Below are positions 25,330 to 34,911 of a stretch of 64,000 nucleotides of DNA, one piece after another. The position numbers and the translations under genes are program-made. The notes under the pieces were generated by a model. The model searched no databases and had not been told where the DNA came from. It was given only the letters and a program-made list of their open reading frames with translations. Source of the DNA: JACADW01 sp963747985 (GTDB lineage Bacteria > Acidobacteriota > UBA6911); the NCBI GenBank assembly GCA_963747985.1, contig CAVVHG010000008.1:62001-126000 (forward strand). Reading direction: 5' to 3'. The number at the start of each line of letters is the position of its first letter. Positions within the stretch are counted from its first letter, which is position 1.

Positions 25330-25607
25330 CAGCCGTTGGCATGGCCTTTACCGTCGAGAGGGCCCGGCGGCTTCGGCAGAGTGTCGTCGACTCAACGACA
25401 AGGTCCTGCTCTGCGAATCTTCCGGGCCGCAGCGGCCCGATGCAGATGAAGCGGCACTCCCCGTAAGCCATCAGTTCGGCCGCAGACCGCTGCCTTCCCC
25501 GAAACGATTTCGATCTTCGGCTGTCCTGTTCACACGACCGGTGTTCCCGGGCAGACGGGCTTCGGGCAATATAAAATCGCTTCTGCCGGCGACGCCCTGC
25601 GCGTAAA

Positions 25608-26774
25608 TTGTGGTTCGTGAGCAGCCACCGCCACCTTGTGTCCAGGCTTGCGTCATTCTCGACGATCGAAGAGCTGAATCGGTCCGGCTTCTTTGCGGAG
25701 TGCGGCGAGGAGATCCGCTCCCTTCTGCAGACCCCGGAGGTAATCCGGAATCCATCGGCCCGGCCTCGCACCCAATCATTTCTGCGCGTCGCCCAGTGGA
25801 ACATCGAGACCGGCAGGCGTGCTCGAGCAGTCGCCAGGTTTATTGCAGACCATGAAGTCCTGAGCCGGGCCGACGTGATCCTGGTGAACGAAGCGGACTA
25901 CGGCATGGCCCGGTCGGGAAATCTGCATGTCGCGCGGACGATCGGCGAACACCTGGGCATGCACACAGCCTTCTGCCCTGCTTACATGGAGCTGTCCCCG
26001 GGAGGCGGAGATCATCCTCCGGCCGAAAACGGAGAGAGTCTTCAGGGGAACGCGGTTCTGAGCCGCCACCCGATCCAGGATGCCGTTGTCATCCAGCTTC
26101 CGGTCTGCTTCGAACCCTACGAATTCCAGGAGAAGCGCTACGGCCGCAGGAACTGCCTGCTCGCCAGGCTTTCCGTCTACGGTAAGGGCCTGTGGGCAGG
26201 ATCAGCGCACCTGGAGGTGAGAAAAACGCCCGCCTGTCGCGCCGCTCAGATGCGTCACCTCCTGGCCCGGCTTCCCGCCCGGCCGGGTGAAGCCGTCGTG
26301 ATCGGCGGAGACCTGAACTCGAATGGTTTCCCTCGGGGATCGCGCTGGCGCACGCTTCAATCCGTCTGCCGCTTGCTTTCCAGCCGGCCTGAGGTGATGA
26401 AAGAACGGCTGCGCCACCCTGAGCAACGGGCAGAGCCGCTTTTCTCGATCGCTGCCCGCCACGGTTTCTCGTGGGCAAGTCTCAACTCTGGTGATGCCAC
26501 CGCCACTGCTGCGATAGAAATGCTGGAGGACGCCTCGATGCTGCCGGGGGCGATCACGCGCTGGGTCGCCGGCCGCCTTCATCCCTATCAGGGACGGCTG
26601 GAGTTCAAGCTTGACTGGATACTGGGACGGCACGTCCGGGCGTTGTGCCATGGCGAAGACCATGATCCGTCCTCCGGAATCTCCTCCGAGGATCCCGGGT
26701 GTATCCCGACGGAGAGAACCGGCAACGACCGGATGTCTGATCACTCCCCGATTTTCGCCGACATCCGGATTTGA
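25608..26774 (+). CDS. Endonuclease/exonuclease/phosphatase-family protein
   Basis: About 388 residues from TTG 25608 (GTG 25617 is an alternative). The EEP signatures are VAQWNIETG (Asn and Glu of the metal site, near residue 62), VNEADYGM, GGDLNSNG (Asp/Asn, near residue 230) and a final SDHSPIFADI, with the catalytic Asp-His pair. Two segments between are longer than in small nucleases. The family cleaves phosphodiesters of nucleic acids, inositol phosphates or sphingolipids; no signal peptide is visible, so action in the cytoplasm is more likely. Neighbouring hemE starts 90 bp downstream on the same strand. Confidence 0.78.
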   Translation: MWFVSSHRHLVSRLASFSTIEELNRSGFFAECGEEIRSLLQTPEVIRNPSARPRTQSFLRVAQWNIETGRRARAVARFIADHEVLSRADVILVNEADYGMARSGNLHVARTIGEHLGMHTAFCPAYMELSPGGGDHPPAENGESLQGNAVLSRHPIQDAVVIQLPVCFEPYEFQEKRYGRRNCLLARLSVYGKGLWAGSAHLEVRKTPACRAAQMRHLLARLPARPGEAVVIGGDLNSNGFPRGSRWRTLQSVCRLLSSRPEVMKERLRHPEQRAEPLFSIAARHGFSWASLNSGDATATAAIEMLEDASMLPGAITRWVAGRLHPYQGRLEFKLDWILGRHVRALCHGEDHDPSSGISSEDPGCIPTERTGNDRMSDHSPIFADIRI

Positions 26775-26829
26775 ATGGCAGGCGGCTGAAGGTTTCCGCT
26801 GGCATAATATGGCTCTCGATCGCAAAGCA

Positions 26830-26852
26830 GGTCCGGTCTGACAGACCGGACC
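26830..26852 (+). promoter_or_regulatory. Perfect hairpin next to the hemE ribosome-binding site
   Basis: GGTCCGGTCT and AGACCGGACC form a perfect 10-bp stem with a GAC loop. It ends at the base before the GGAG ribosome-binding site of hemE, 12 nt before the start codon. Stem formation could restrict ribosome access, or the palindrome could be a protein site. Confidence 0.5.
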
Positions 26853-26864
26853 GGAGAATCGCCC

Positions 26865-27920
26865 ATGAGTCGCTTAGACAGGTTTCTGAACGCCGTACGC
26901 CTCCAACAATCGGATTGCACTCCGGTCTGGTTCATGCGGCAGGCAGGACGTTACATGTCCGAGTACCGCCGCATCCGCGAAAAGCACGGCCTGCTCGAGA
27001 TGTTCAAGACGCCCGAAATCGCCGCCGCGGTGACGCTGCAACCGATCCGCGCTTTCGCCGTGGACGCTGCCATACTCTTCGCCGACATCCTTCTTCCCCT
27101 CGAGGCGATGGGTTTGTCGCTCGAATTCGTCGAGGGCGAAGGCCCTGTGCTGCGTAATCCTGTGCGCAGCCTGAAGGAAGCCGAGGCGCTGCAGATTCCG
27201 GATCCCGAAGAATCGCTCGGCTACGTTCTCGAGGCGCTGCGCCTGGTGAGAAAGGAACTCGGCGGAACGGTGCCGCTGATTGGCTTCGCCGGGGCACCCT
27301 TCACACTGGCAGGCTACGCAATCGAAGGGGGTGGTTCACGCACTTTTGCTCTGACAAAATCCCTGATGTATGAGCGCCGTGAAACATGGGAGGCCATCAT
27401 GCGAAGGGTCACGGAAACCGTGACCACGTTTCTGCTGAAGCAGGCTGCTGCCGGCGCACAGGTGGTCCAACTGTTCGACTCCTGGGTAGGGTGCCTGAGT
27501 CCCTCAGACTATGGCCGGTACGTGCAGCCCTACTCGCAAATGATCTTCAGCAGACTCGCGCAGGAGGGTATTCCCGCGATTCACTTCGGCACCGGCACCG
27601 GCGACCTGCTGCCTTTGATGAGCGCGGCAGGAGGCGATGTGATCGGCGCCGACTGGAGGATCTGGATCGATGACGCATGGTCGCGCGCCGGCAGTGGCAG
27701 AGGAATTCAGGGAAATCTCGACCCGGCGGTCCTCATGGCCCCATGGCCCGTGGTCGAAAAAAAGGCCGGCGAGATTCTCGATCGCGTCCGGGGCCGGAAC
27801 GGCCACATCTTCAACCTGGGGCACGGCATCCTTCCTCAGACACCGGTCGACAACGTGAGGCGACTCGCCGACTTCGTGCACGAACATACGCAAAGGGGGG
27901 ACAGTCACCGGTGTCACTAG
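26865..27920 (+). CDS. hemE: Uroporphyrinogen decarboxylase
   Basis: 351 residues. It decarboxylates the four acetate side chains of uroporphyrinogen III in heme synthesis, in the cytoplasm. The substrate-binding WFMRQAGRYMSEY block is at about 23-35, the catalytic Asp is in AILFADILLP (about 73-78), GFAGAPFTLAGY at about 143-154 and FNLGHGILPQTP near residue 315. The last residues (GDSHRCH) are encoded by the MITE-like element whose end lies at 27896, so the original stop has been replaced. GGAG precedes ATG 26865. Confidence 0.95.
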   Translation: MSRLDRFLNAVRLQQSDCTPVWFMRQAGRYMSEYRRIREKHGLLEMFKTPEIAAAVTLQPIRAFAVDAAILFADILLPLEAMGLSLEFVEGEGPVLRNPVRSLKEAEALQIPDPEESLGYVLEALRLVRKELGGTVPLIGFAGAPFTLAGYAIEGGGSRTFALTKSLMYERRETWEAIMRRVTETVTTFLLKQAAAGAQVVQLFDSWVGCLSPSDYGRYVQPYSQMIFSRLAQEGIPAIHFGTGTGDLLPLMSAAGGDVIGADWRIWIDDAWSRAGSGRGIQGNLDPAVLMAPWPVVEKKAGEILDRVRGRNGHIFNLGHGILPQTPVDNVRRLADFVHEHTQRGDSHRCH

Positions 27921-28004
27921 CCTGCCAACGGAGTCCGTTGGGTGGAACCAGAATCGGTCGGCTTCCGGTATTGTTCTGAGGCGGGACACTGGTGACTGTC
28001 CCCC
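27896..28004. mobile_element. MITE-like element, copy 1
   Basis: A 109-bp element bounded by 20-bp inverted ends at 27896-27915 (starts GGGGGACAGTCACC) and 27985-28004 (ends GGTGACTGTCCCCC); only one position differs between them. Inside is a perfect 8-bp palindrome around CCAACGGA (27925-27941). It lies across the 3' end of hemE. The second copy is at 47354-47499. There is no transposase gene and no clear target-site duplication. Confidence 0.65.
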
Positions 28005-28008
28005 TCAA

Positions 28009-28290
28009 TCAATCAAAAACGACGGTCTGGAGCGTGGTTATTTCGATGGTTTTCCCGCAGCGCGGATTCGCGCACCGCAGTTTGTCGTCGATCCGGATGC
28101 GATAGTCGCGAGCTTTCGCGAACCGGGCGCGGTCACGCTCGTCGGCTCGCGGCGGCAGGCTCGCCTTCTTCGTGCGGCGCCGCCATCGTATCTGGTACTC
28201 AGAGGACGTTCTGCACTTCGGACAGTAAATCTGGGCGGGGATAGTCTCATCCTTCTCGGTAAAGAAGTCGCGTTCGTCAAGCGGCGGCAT
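28009..28290 (-). CDS. Small zinc-ribbon protein
   Basis: 93 residues. Two cysteine pairs, CPKC near residue 24 and CANPRC near residue 77, are separated by a basic region (RWRRRTKKASLPPRADERDRAR) and would form one zinc ribbon. It could bind nucleic acid or a partner protein. ATG 28290 is chosen over the upstream 28386 because the protein is compact from there. It ends four bases from the MITE-like element. No named family recognised. Confidence 0.55.
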   Translation of the reverse strand: MPPLDERDFFTEKDETIPAQIYCPKCRTSSEYQIRWRRRTKKASLPPRADERDRARFAKARDYRIRIDDKLRCANPRCGKTIEITTLQTVVFD

Positions 28291-28389
28291 GGTCAGACTC
28301 CAGTCAGGTTTCCGGGCGATCGAACGGAACCCATTATAATTTGTACTGCCCCACCTGCGACCAGAATCTTGTTGTAGAATCAACATGCT

Positions 28390-29127
28390 ATGGGCTTGTT
28401 CAAGAAACTGTTCTCAGGCGATGAAGGCCCCTCTGAGGGTCAGATCAGGAGAGCACTGAAGCAGGTCACGCAGATACACGGAGACGCTGCGACCCGCGTG
28501 GCGGCGATGGAAAGACTGGGGGACTGGAAAACCTCCGAGGCGGCAGCCGCGCTGCTGCGCAGGTTTACCGTCCAGGTTCCCCAAGCCAGCATGGACCACG
28601 AAGAGAAGCAGTACACGGTCCGCCTCCTGGTCCGGGTGGGAAGCGTCGCGGTGGGACCGATCCTGAACTACCTGGAGACAGAGAGCGAGGTTACCTGGCC
28701 GGTGCGCGCCCTGCGGGAGATCCTGCCTCAGGACGAATATATCGCCGCCGTGCGCAAGGTGCTGGAGCAATTTTCATCGGGATACACGCGCTGGCCGGAA
28801 GCCAAAGCTGTCATGATCGCCAACCTTCCCGAGAGTGCCTACCCGGAGGTCGCCGATACGATACTGCGCATGCTCGAGGACGATGACGACGACGTCTGCA
28901 TCGCGGCGGTGGATTACCTGGTCCGCAGCGGCGACGAGGCCGTGCGTGAACGCCTGATAGAGACCCTGCTCGAAGCCGACGCCCGGCCAAGGGTACGCGG
29001 CCGCATCCTCGAACAGCTCTGCGAACGCGAGTGGCCCGTCAAGGGCTACCGGAAGCGGGTCGAGGAAATCATACAGGAGCCCTACTACCTCACCGCCAAA
29101 GGCACCGTCAAACGGCGTTCCGTGTAG
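28390..29127 (+). CDS. HEAT-repeat protein of unknown function
   Basis: 245 residues. A short start (MGLFKKLFSG) is followed by HEAT-like helical pairs: RVAAMERLGDWKTSEAAAALLRRF, YTVRLLVRVGSVAVGPILNYL and, after an acidic DDDDDVCIAAVDYLVRSGDEAVRERLIE, a C-terminal region with RVRGRILEQLCEREW. It is likely a scaffold, with no catalytic residue visible. The gene is divergent from the zinc-ribbon gene by 99 bp. A good sigma-70 promoter for the next gene lies 47 bp after its stop. Confidence 0.75.
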   Translation: MGLFKKLFSGDEGPSEGQIRRALKQVTQIHGDAATRVAAMERLGDWKTSEAAAALLRRFTVQVPQASMDHEEKQYTVRLLVRVGSVAVGPILNYLETESEVTWPVRALREILPQDEYIAAVRKVLEQFSSGYTRWPEAKAVMIANLPESAYPEVADTILRMLEDDDDDVCIAAVDYLVRSGDEAVRERLIETLLEADARPRVRGRILEQLCEREWPVKGYRKRVEEIIQEPYYLTAKGTVKRRSV

Positions 29128-29152
29128 CCAACGCATTCCTCCGATCATTGCC

Positions 29153-29180
29153 TTGCCGGGATCATACTGTGTGGTATAAT
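29153..29180 (+). promoter_or_regulatory. Sigma-70-like promoter for the secreted OB-like gene
   Basis: TTGCCG (29153-29158), a 16-bp spacer and a perfect TATAAT (29175-29180) give a strong -35/-10 pair. Transcription would start near 29187 and leave a 43-nt leader that includes the AGGAGG ribosome site. Confidence 0.6.
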
Positions 29181-29229
29181 TCCGCCATCGGGTGGTTAAC
29201 AACATATAAAAAAAGTGGTTAGGAGGAAT

Positions 29230-29571
29230 ATGAAAATGAAAGTTGTTGTCGGAACGGTTTTGTTGCTGGCAGTGGCCCTTGCCATGCCGGTCGTGGCGGC
29301 GGAAAAGATCAAGGGGAGCATCAGCGACAAGATGTGCGGCGCTGATCATCACGGACAGGATCCGACCGCATGTACACTGAGCTGCGTAAAGGGAGGCAGC
29401 CCGTTTGTCCTCGTGGTCTCAAAGGACAAGATCCTGGATATCGAGAACCAGAGTGACGCCAAGATCAAGGCGGAGCTCGAGAAGTATGCCGGCAAGGCCG
29501 TGACGGCCAGCGGCACCCTGAGCAAAGACGGCAAGAGCGTGAAGCTCACATCGCTCGAGGCCGGAAGCTGA
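29230..29571 (+). CDS. Small secreted cysteine-containing protein
   Basis: 113 residues. Signal peptide MKMKVVVGTVLLLAVALAMP, then a beta-rich domain with CGADHHGQDPTACTLSCVKGG (about 34-54, three cysteines and a His pair) and VVSKDKILDIENQ and GTLSKDGKSVKLTSLEA, in the style of a small OB-fold. Acidobacteria and myxobacteria carry many such proteins. AGGAGG lies directly before ATG 29230. The Cys/His cluster might hold a metal, but that is inference. Confidence 0.7.
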   Translation: MKMKVVVGTVLLLAVALAMPVVAAEKIKGSISDKMCGADHHGQDPTACTLSCVKGGSPFVLVVSKDKILDIENQSDAKIKAELEKYAGKAVTASGTLSKDGKSVKLTSLEAGS

Positions 29572-29718
29572 ATTCGAGCGGCGAGTGACCTCGCATGGGG
29601 GCGGAAATCACTCCGGCCTTGAGGTGCGATGCCGGTTCTCAAAAGAACATCAGCGCCGGATGTTTCATGCGACATCGGCGCTGAGTGTGAACCGCTCCGC
29701 GTATTCCGCCCTTGCGGC

Positions 29719-30594
29719 TCAGTGCTCTCCCAGAAAACTCTCGAGGACCTGGTTGAAAGCCTGAGGCTTCTCGAGAAAGACGGCGTGCCCGGCCTCGGGG
29801 ATGACCTCGAGTTTTGAGCCGCCAATCTTTGATTGCAGGTACTCGCCCAGCAGGCGATTGCTGTCAGCCATCACGATCAGCGTCGGCACCCTCACACGCG
29901 GAAGAAGCGGCCGGCGGTCCCCCGTGAAGATATCCATCAGCAGAGAGACGACCGTGCCCGTGGGAACCTTCATGGAAGCCTGGGTGATCTCGGTGATCAA
30001 CAACTGCGGCTGCCGCGACTTGAATATGCCCTGGACGAACTGGTCTGTCGCCTTTGCACGGTCCTCCTGAAAAGACAGCACGATGCTCCTCGCCTGCTGC
30101 ATCGTCATTCCGCCGGGATAGTCCGCTTCCTTGGAACCGAGGACTCCCCCATCTACCAAAACAAGTCTTTCGGGTTGTTCGGCTTCACTGCTGGAGACGT
30201 ATTCAAGCAAAACGACCACGCCCGCCGACCAGCCCGCCAGGATCGGGCGCCGGATCTTCAGTGTCCTGATAAACGCATTCAGATCCGCTGCCTGCTGCTG
30301 ATAGGTATTTCCCTCTTCTGTCCGCGTCGTCTGCCCGTGACTGCGGGGATCGATCGCCAGTACGCGGAATCCCCGCGAGGCGAAATACGGGATCTGTTCC
30401 CTCCAGATCTCCGCGGTCGTCGTCCACCCGGGCACAAAAACGACAGTCCGGTCACCGCCACCTGCCTCGACATAGTGGACCTTGATGTCGCCAACCTGGA
30501 CAGTCAGATCCTTCCAGGGCTTCTTCTCCGCTCCGGAAAGAAAAAGAGAGGTTGCCAGCATGGCAACAATCGAAAGCGGGATAGCAGATCTCAT
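29719..30594 (-). CDS. Secreted alpha/beta hydrolase
   Basis: 291 residues. A signal peptide (about 1-22) precedes the alpha/beta hydrolase fold: VFVPGWTTTAEIW (oxyanion region, about 52-63), the nucleophile elbow GWSAGVVV (Ser near residue 120), an acidic DSNRLLG region and the histidine AGHAVFLEKP near residue 268. It likely hydrolyses an ester, amide or halide in the periplasm. It is similar in form to epoxide hydrolase/haloperoxidase relatives. ATG 30594 has GGAA 4 nt upstream. The gene follows the TIM-barrel gene by 120 bp on the same strand. Confidence 0.82.
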   Translation of the reverse strand: MRSAIPLSIVAMLATSLFLSGAEKKPWKDLTVQVGDIKVHYVEAGGGDRTVVFVPGWTTTAEIWREQIPYFASRGFRVLAIDPRSHGQTTRTEEGNTYQQQAADLNAFIRTLKIRRPILAGWSAGVVVLLEYVSSSEAEQPERLVLVDGGVLGSKEADYPGGMTMQQARSIVLSFQEDRAKATDQFVQGIFKSRQPQLLITEITQASMKVPTGTVVSLLMDIFTGDRRPLLPRVRVPTLIVMADSNRLLGEYLQSKIGGSKLEVIPEAGHAVFLEKPQAFNQVLESFLGEH

Positions 30595-30714
30595 GGTGGT
30601 TCCTTGGTCTCCTCTGCGTCACAAAACAGCGCGAAACGAGATAGCCGGAACAAAGGCAAACAGGAGCAAGGGCGGGACAGAAGCAGCGCCACGCCCCTGC
30701 CCCGTGCAGGATTC

Positions 30715-31623
30715 TCACATTTTGGCCACGGGCGCCTTGCCGGCGATGATGCGGTCCAGGCGGCCGACGACATCCTTCAGATAAGCACTGTCCCCGCCGT
30801 CAATCTCCGCCGAGATGTAGCCGCTGTAACCGATTTCGCCCAGCGCCTTCCGCACCTCGGGCCAGTCGACGTCCCCCTCACCCAGGTTCCGCCAGTAAAA
30901 CCGCTCTTCCTTCTGATCCATGTGGAAGTCTTTGACATGGACCTTGACGATGCGCTTGCCCAGTGTGCGGATCCAATCCTGCGGGTAACCATAGAGGAGA
31001 ATGTTGCCGACATCAAAATACGCCTGTACCCACGGAGACTGGAAGCTGTCGACATAGGCTGCGAATTCCAGCGGGCTGAGCAGAAACTTGTTCCAGACCT
31101 CCTCGATCCCGATGATGATCTTCTGTTCCTGTGCGAGCGGAAGCAGCCGCTCGCGGATGATCTTCTGCGACCGGCTGTACGCGTCACGGTACATCGTCTT
31201 GGCGTCGACGACGGCCGGCACAAGCAGGACCACGTCTGCGCCGAACATCTTGGCGTTGCGAATCGACGTTTCCATCCCGGCGACACTCTTCTTCACGACC
31301 TCCGGATTGGCGCTCGACAGCGGGAACTCCCAGTGCGCCTGATTCATCACGGACTGGATCTTCAATCCCGACTTTGCCGACGCTTCGCGAAACTCCTCTG
31401 CCTGCTTCGGACTGTCCGCGGTCGGAACCTCTATGCCTTCGAAGCCGACATCCTTCGCCAACTTGAATTTCTCGAGCGTTGTCATCTGCTTCGGCAGCAT
31501 TTCCATGTAGAGAGACTTCTTCGGAGTTCCGGCAGCTGCCAGGCCGGGCCGGGTTGCGATTGTGCCTGCCGCCGATACCATCGCGGCGGATTCAAGAAAA
31601 GTTCTTCGATCGATGAGCGTCAT
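30715..31623 (-). CDS. TAT-exported sugar-phosphate isomerase/epimerase-like TIM barrel
   Basis: 302 residues. The twin-arginine motif IDRRTFLESAA is at residue 4-14 and is followed by an Ala-rich signal. The xylose-isomerase-like barrel has metal-ligand positions in GIEEVWNKF (Glu, about 173), ILLYGYPQDW with AYFDVGN before it (Asp/Asn), KVHVKDF (His/Asp) and SAEIDGGDS (Glu). These proteins are often isomerases or epimerases of sugars or inositols. No partner enzyme is beside it, so the substrate stays open. Confidence 0.82.
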   Translation of the reverse strand: MTLIDRRTFLESAAMVSAAGTIATRPGLAAAGTPKKSLYMEMLPKQMTTLEKFKLAKDVGFEGIEVPTADSPKQAEEFREASAKSGLKIQSVMNQAHWEFPLSSANPEVVKKSVAGMETSIRNAKMFGADVVLLVPAVVDAKTMYRDAYSRSQKIIRERLLPLAQEQKIIIGIEEVWNKFLLSPLEFAAYVDSFQSPWVQAYFDVGNILLYGYPQDWIRTLGKRIVKVHVKDFHMDQKEERFYWRNLGEGDVDWPEVRKALGEIGYSGYISAEIDGGDSAYLKDVVGRLDRIIAGKAPVAKM

Positions 31624-31763
31624 TTTGGTCTCCTCGGTTAGTGAGAATACGACATTTCATTATACGATGTCTGCCCGCCGAAACGCGGGCCAGAATTGCC
31701 TTTCCCGCTGAATCTCCTGACTTCCGGCCTCGTGTCTGATATCCTCTCGGCGATTCCCCTGCT

Positions 31764-33272
<1,509 letters not shown>

Positions 33273-33315
33273 CGCGGGGTAGAAGCGAGCGGCCTCACGG
33301 CGAAGGCGGTTACAT

Positions 33316-34263
33316 CTACCTCTTCGATGCCGCCGCACTGCGCTGATACACCGGCGCGCACCATTCGGCGTACTTCGATACGCGACCGCATACAACGTCG
33401 AAGTAGAGCTTTCTGAGCCGGTCGGTTACCGCGCCCATCTTCCCGGCAGCAACCGGGCGATGATCGATCCTGGTGATGGCGGCGATCTGAACACCCGTCC
33501 CGCAGAGGAAAGCTTCATCCGCCAAATAGACCTCGGTCCTGTCAATTGGGCGCTCCACCACCTCCAACCCGAGCTCGTCTCGCAGCAGTATCATGATCGT
33601 CCTGCGAGTGATTCCCTCCAGGATGTTGTCGGTCACGGGTGGCGTTACGGCAACGCCGCGGCGGATCATGAAGAAATTCTCTGCCGATCCCTCGGATATG
33701 TGGCCGTTCTGGTTGAGTACGAGCGCTTCCCCGAATCCTGATCTTTGCGCGTCGGTCTTCGCAAACGCCGAGTTGACATAGGCGCCGGTGATTTTGCCGC
33801 GCGCCGGGATCATGTTGTCGTCGATGCGCCGCCAGGAGGAAACGGTGATGTGCAGTCCCTCCTCGTCGTCCACGTACGAGCCGAACGGGATCGAGATGAT
33901 GGCGATTTCGGGAGTGAGGTCGTGAAGGCGGACGCCGATGATTTCGTCGCTGAAATAGGCAAGTGGCCGGATGTAGCAGTTAGTGCGGAATTTCTCGACC
34001 CTCAGGAGCTCGAAAAGTATCCGCGTCAGGTCGCTCTCCGAATAAGGGAAGTCCATGCACAGCAGCTTGGCTGAATCCAGGAACCGGCGAAAATGATCGT
34101 TGGGCCTGAAGACAAAAAGCTGCTCCTCATCCTCGTTCCAGTAGCCGCGAATCCCGCCAAACACACCAGTCCCGTAATGCAGAGTGTGCGTCATCACGCC
34201 TACCTTGGCTTCACTGTATGGAACGATCTTCCCTCTGAAGAACGCGTAATTCGGCAATGGCAT
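33316..34263 (-). CDS. ilvE: Branched-chain amino acid aminotransferase
   Basis: 315 residues, class IV PLP aminotransferase. THTLHYGTGVFGGIRGYW lies near residue 25-42, NCYIRPLAYF near 92-101, the PLP lysine is in GKITGAYVNSAFAKTDA near 154, and EGSAENFFMIRRG is near 190-202, then GITRRTIM. It makes or degrades Leu, Ile and Val in the cytoplasm and would supply 2-oxoacids to the VorB-type oxidoreductase at 2-3.5 kb. ATG 34263. A degraded toxin gene lies 117 bp upstream on the same strand. Confidence 0.93.
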   Translation of the reverse strand: MPLPNYAFFRGKIVPYSEAKVGVMTHTLHYGTGVFGGIRGYWNEDEEQLFVFRPNDHFRRFLDSAKLLCMDFPYSESDLTRILFELLRVEKFRTNCYIRPLAYFSDEIIGVRLHDLTPEIAIISIPFGSYVDDEEGLHITVSSWRRIDDNMIPARGKITGAYVNSAFAKTDAQRSGFGEALVLNQNGHISEGSAENFFMIRRGVAVTPPVTDNILEGITRRTIMILLRDELGLEVVERPIDRTEVYLADEAFLCGTGVQIAAITRIDHRPVAAGKMGAVTDRLRKLYFDVVCGRVSKYAEWCAPVYQRSAAASKR

Positions 34264-34380
34264 GACCCTCTACCTCCCGTGAGATTCAAAGACTGCGTCG
34301 ATAATAGCCGTCATAGATTCATATCATATCTCAGCCTGAGCGTCAGGCTCGCTGAAATCCGGCCATCCATGGCCCTGGCT

Positions 34381-34773
34381 CTATCTTGTCCAGTCAGCTG
34401 TCTTCAATCGCTTGATGCGACTGAATTCGCGCGTGTTGTTGGTGATCAGCGTCACTCCCAGGCTCAGGGTATGGGCACCCGTCAACATGTCCATAGCGCC
34501 TGTGGGGGCTCCGGCGGACTCAAGCGCGGCCCTTACGGCTCCGTAGCTCCCGGCGGCGGGTTCGTCGAAAGGCGCAATCTCCAGGGGCAGCTTGAAGCCG
34601 TGCAGCGCACTCCCGTTCCTCTGGATCTGCGTGCTCTTCTCGACCGCATAATGGAGTGCTGCAAAGGTGATCGACGAGACACCCACCTCCCCGCGCTGGC
34701 ATTTCTCCAGGCGGCCCGGTACCGCCTCCGGATTCCGCTTGATCAGGAAAATACAGGTATTCGCATCCGGCAT
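34381..34773 (-). pseudogene. Degraded, orphan PIN-domain (VapC-like) toxin
   Basis: A 130-residue frame aligns with VapC proteins: MPDANTCIFLIKRNPEAV, VGVSSITFAALHYAVEKST, EIAPFDEPAAGSYGAVRA, AMDMLTGAHTLSLGVTLITN. It keeps the first Asp and the third Asp of the PIN site, but where the family has TLAELEYG, carrying the central Glu, this copy reads TFAALHYA. There is no ribosome site, the frame opens upstream without a stop, and no antitoxin gene is adjacent. I take it as a decayed toxin gene. Confidence 0.65.
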
Positions 34774-34911
34774 GTAACTTGTGGTAGTGATAGACGGGGA
34801 AAAGGATGGAAAACACTTCCGTCCGTGGTCTGTCGCCGTGGAATCGGCTCGAGCTCTCAGGCAGAGTCCGCGGGACCTCACTCGTCCCGGGATAGTATTG
34901 ACGGAGGAAAC

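Noticed and set aside
29833..31641. Plus-strand 602-codon frame
   Set aside because: It is the reverse-strand shadow of the alpha/beta hydrolase and TIM-barrel genes, both of which have clear motifs.
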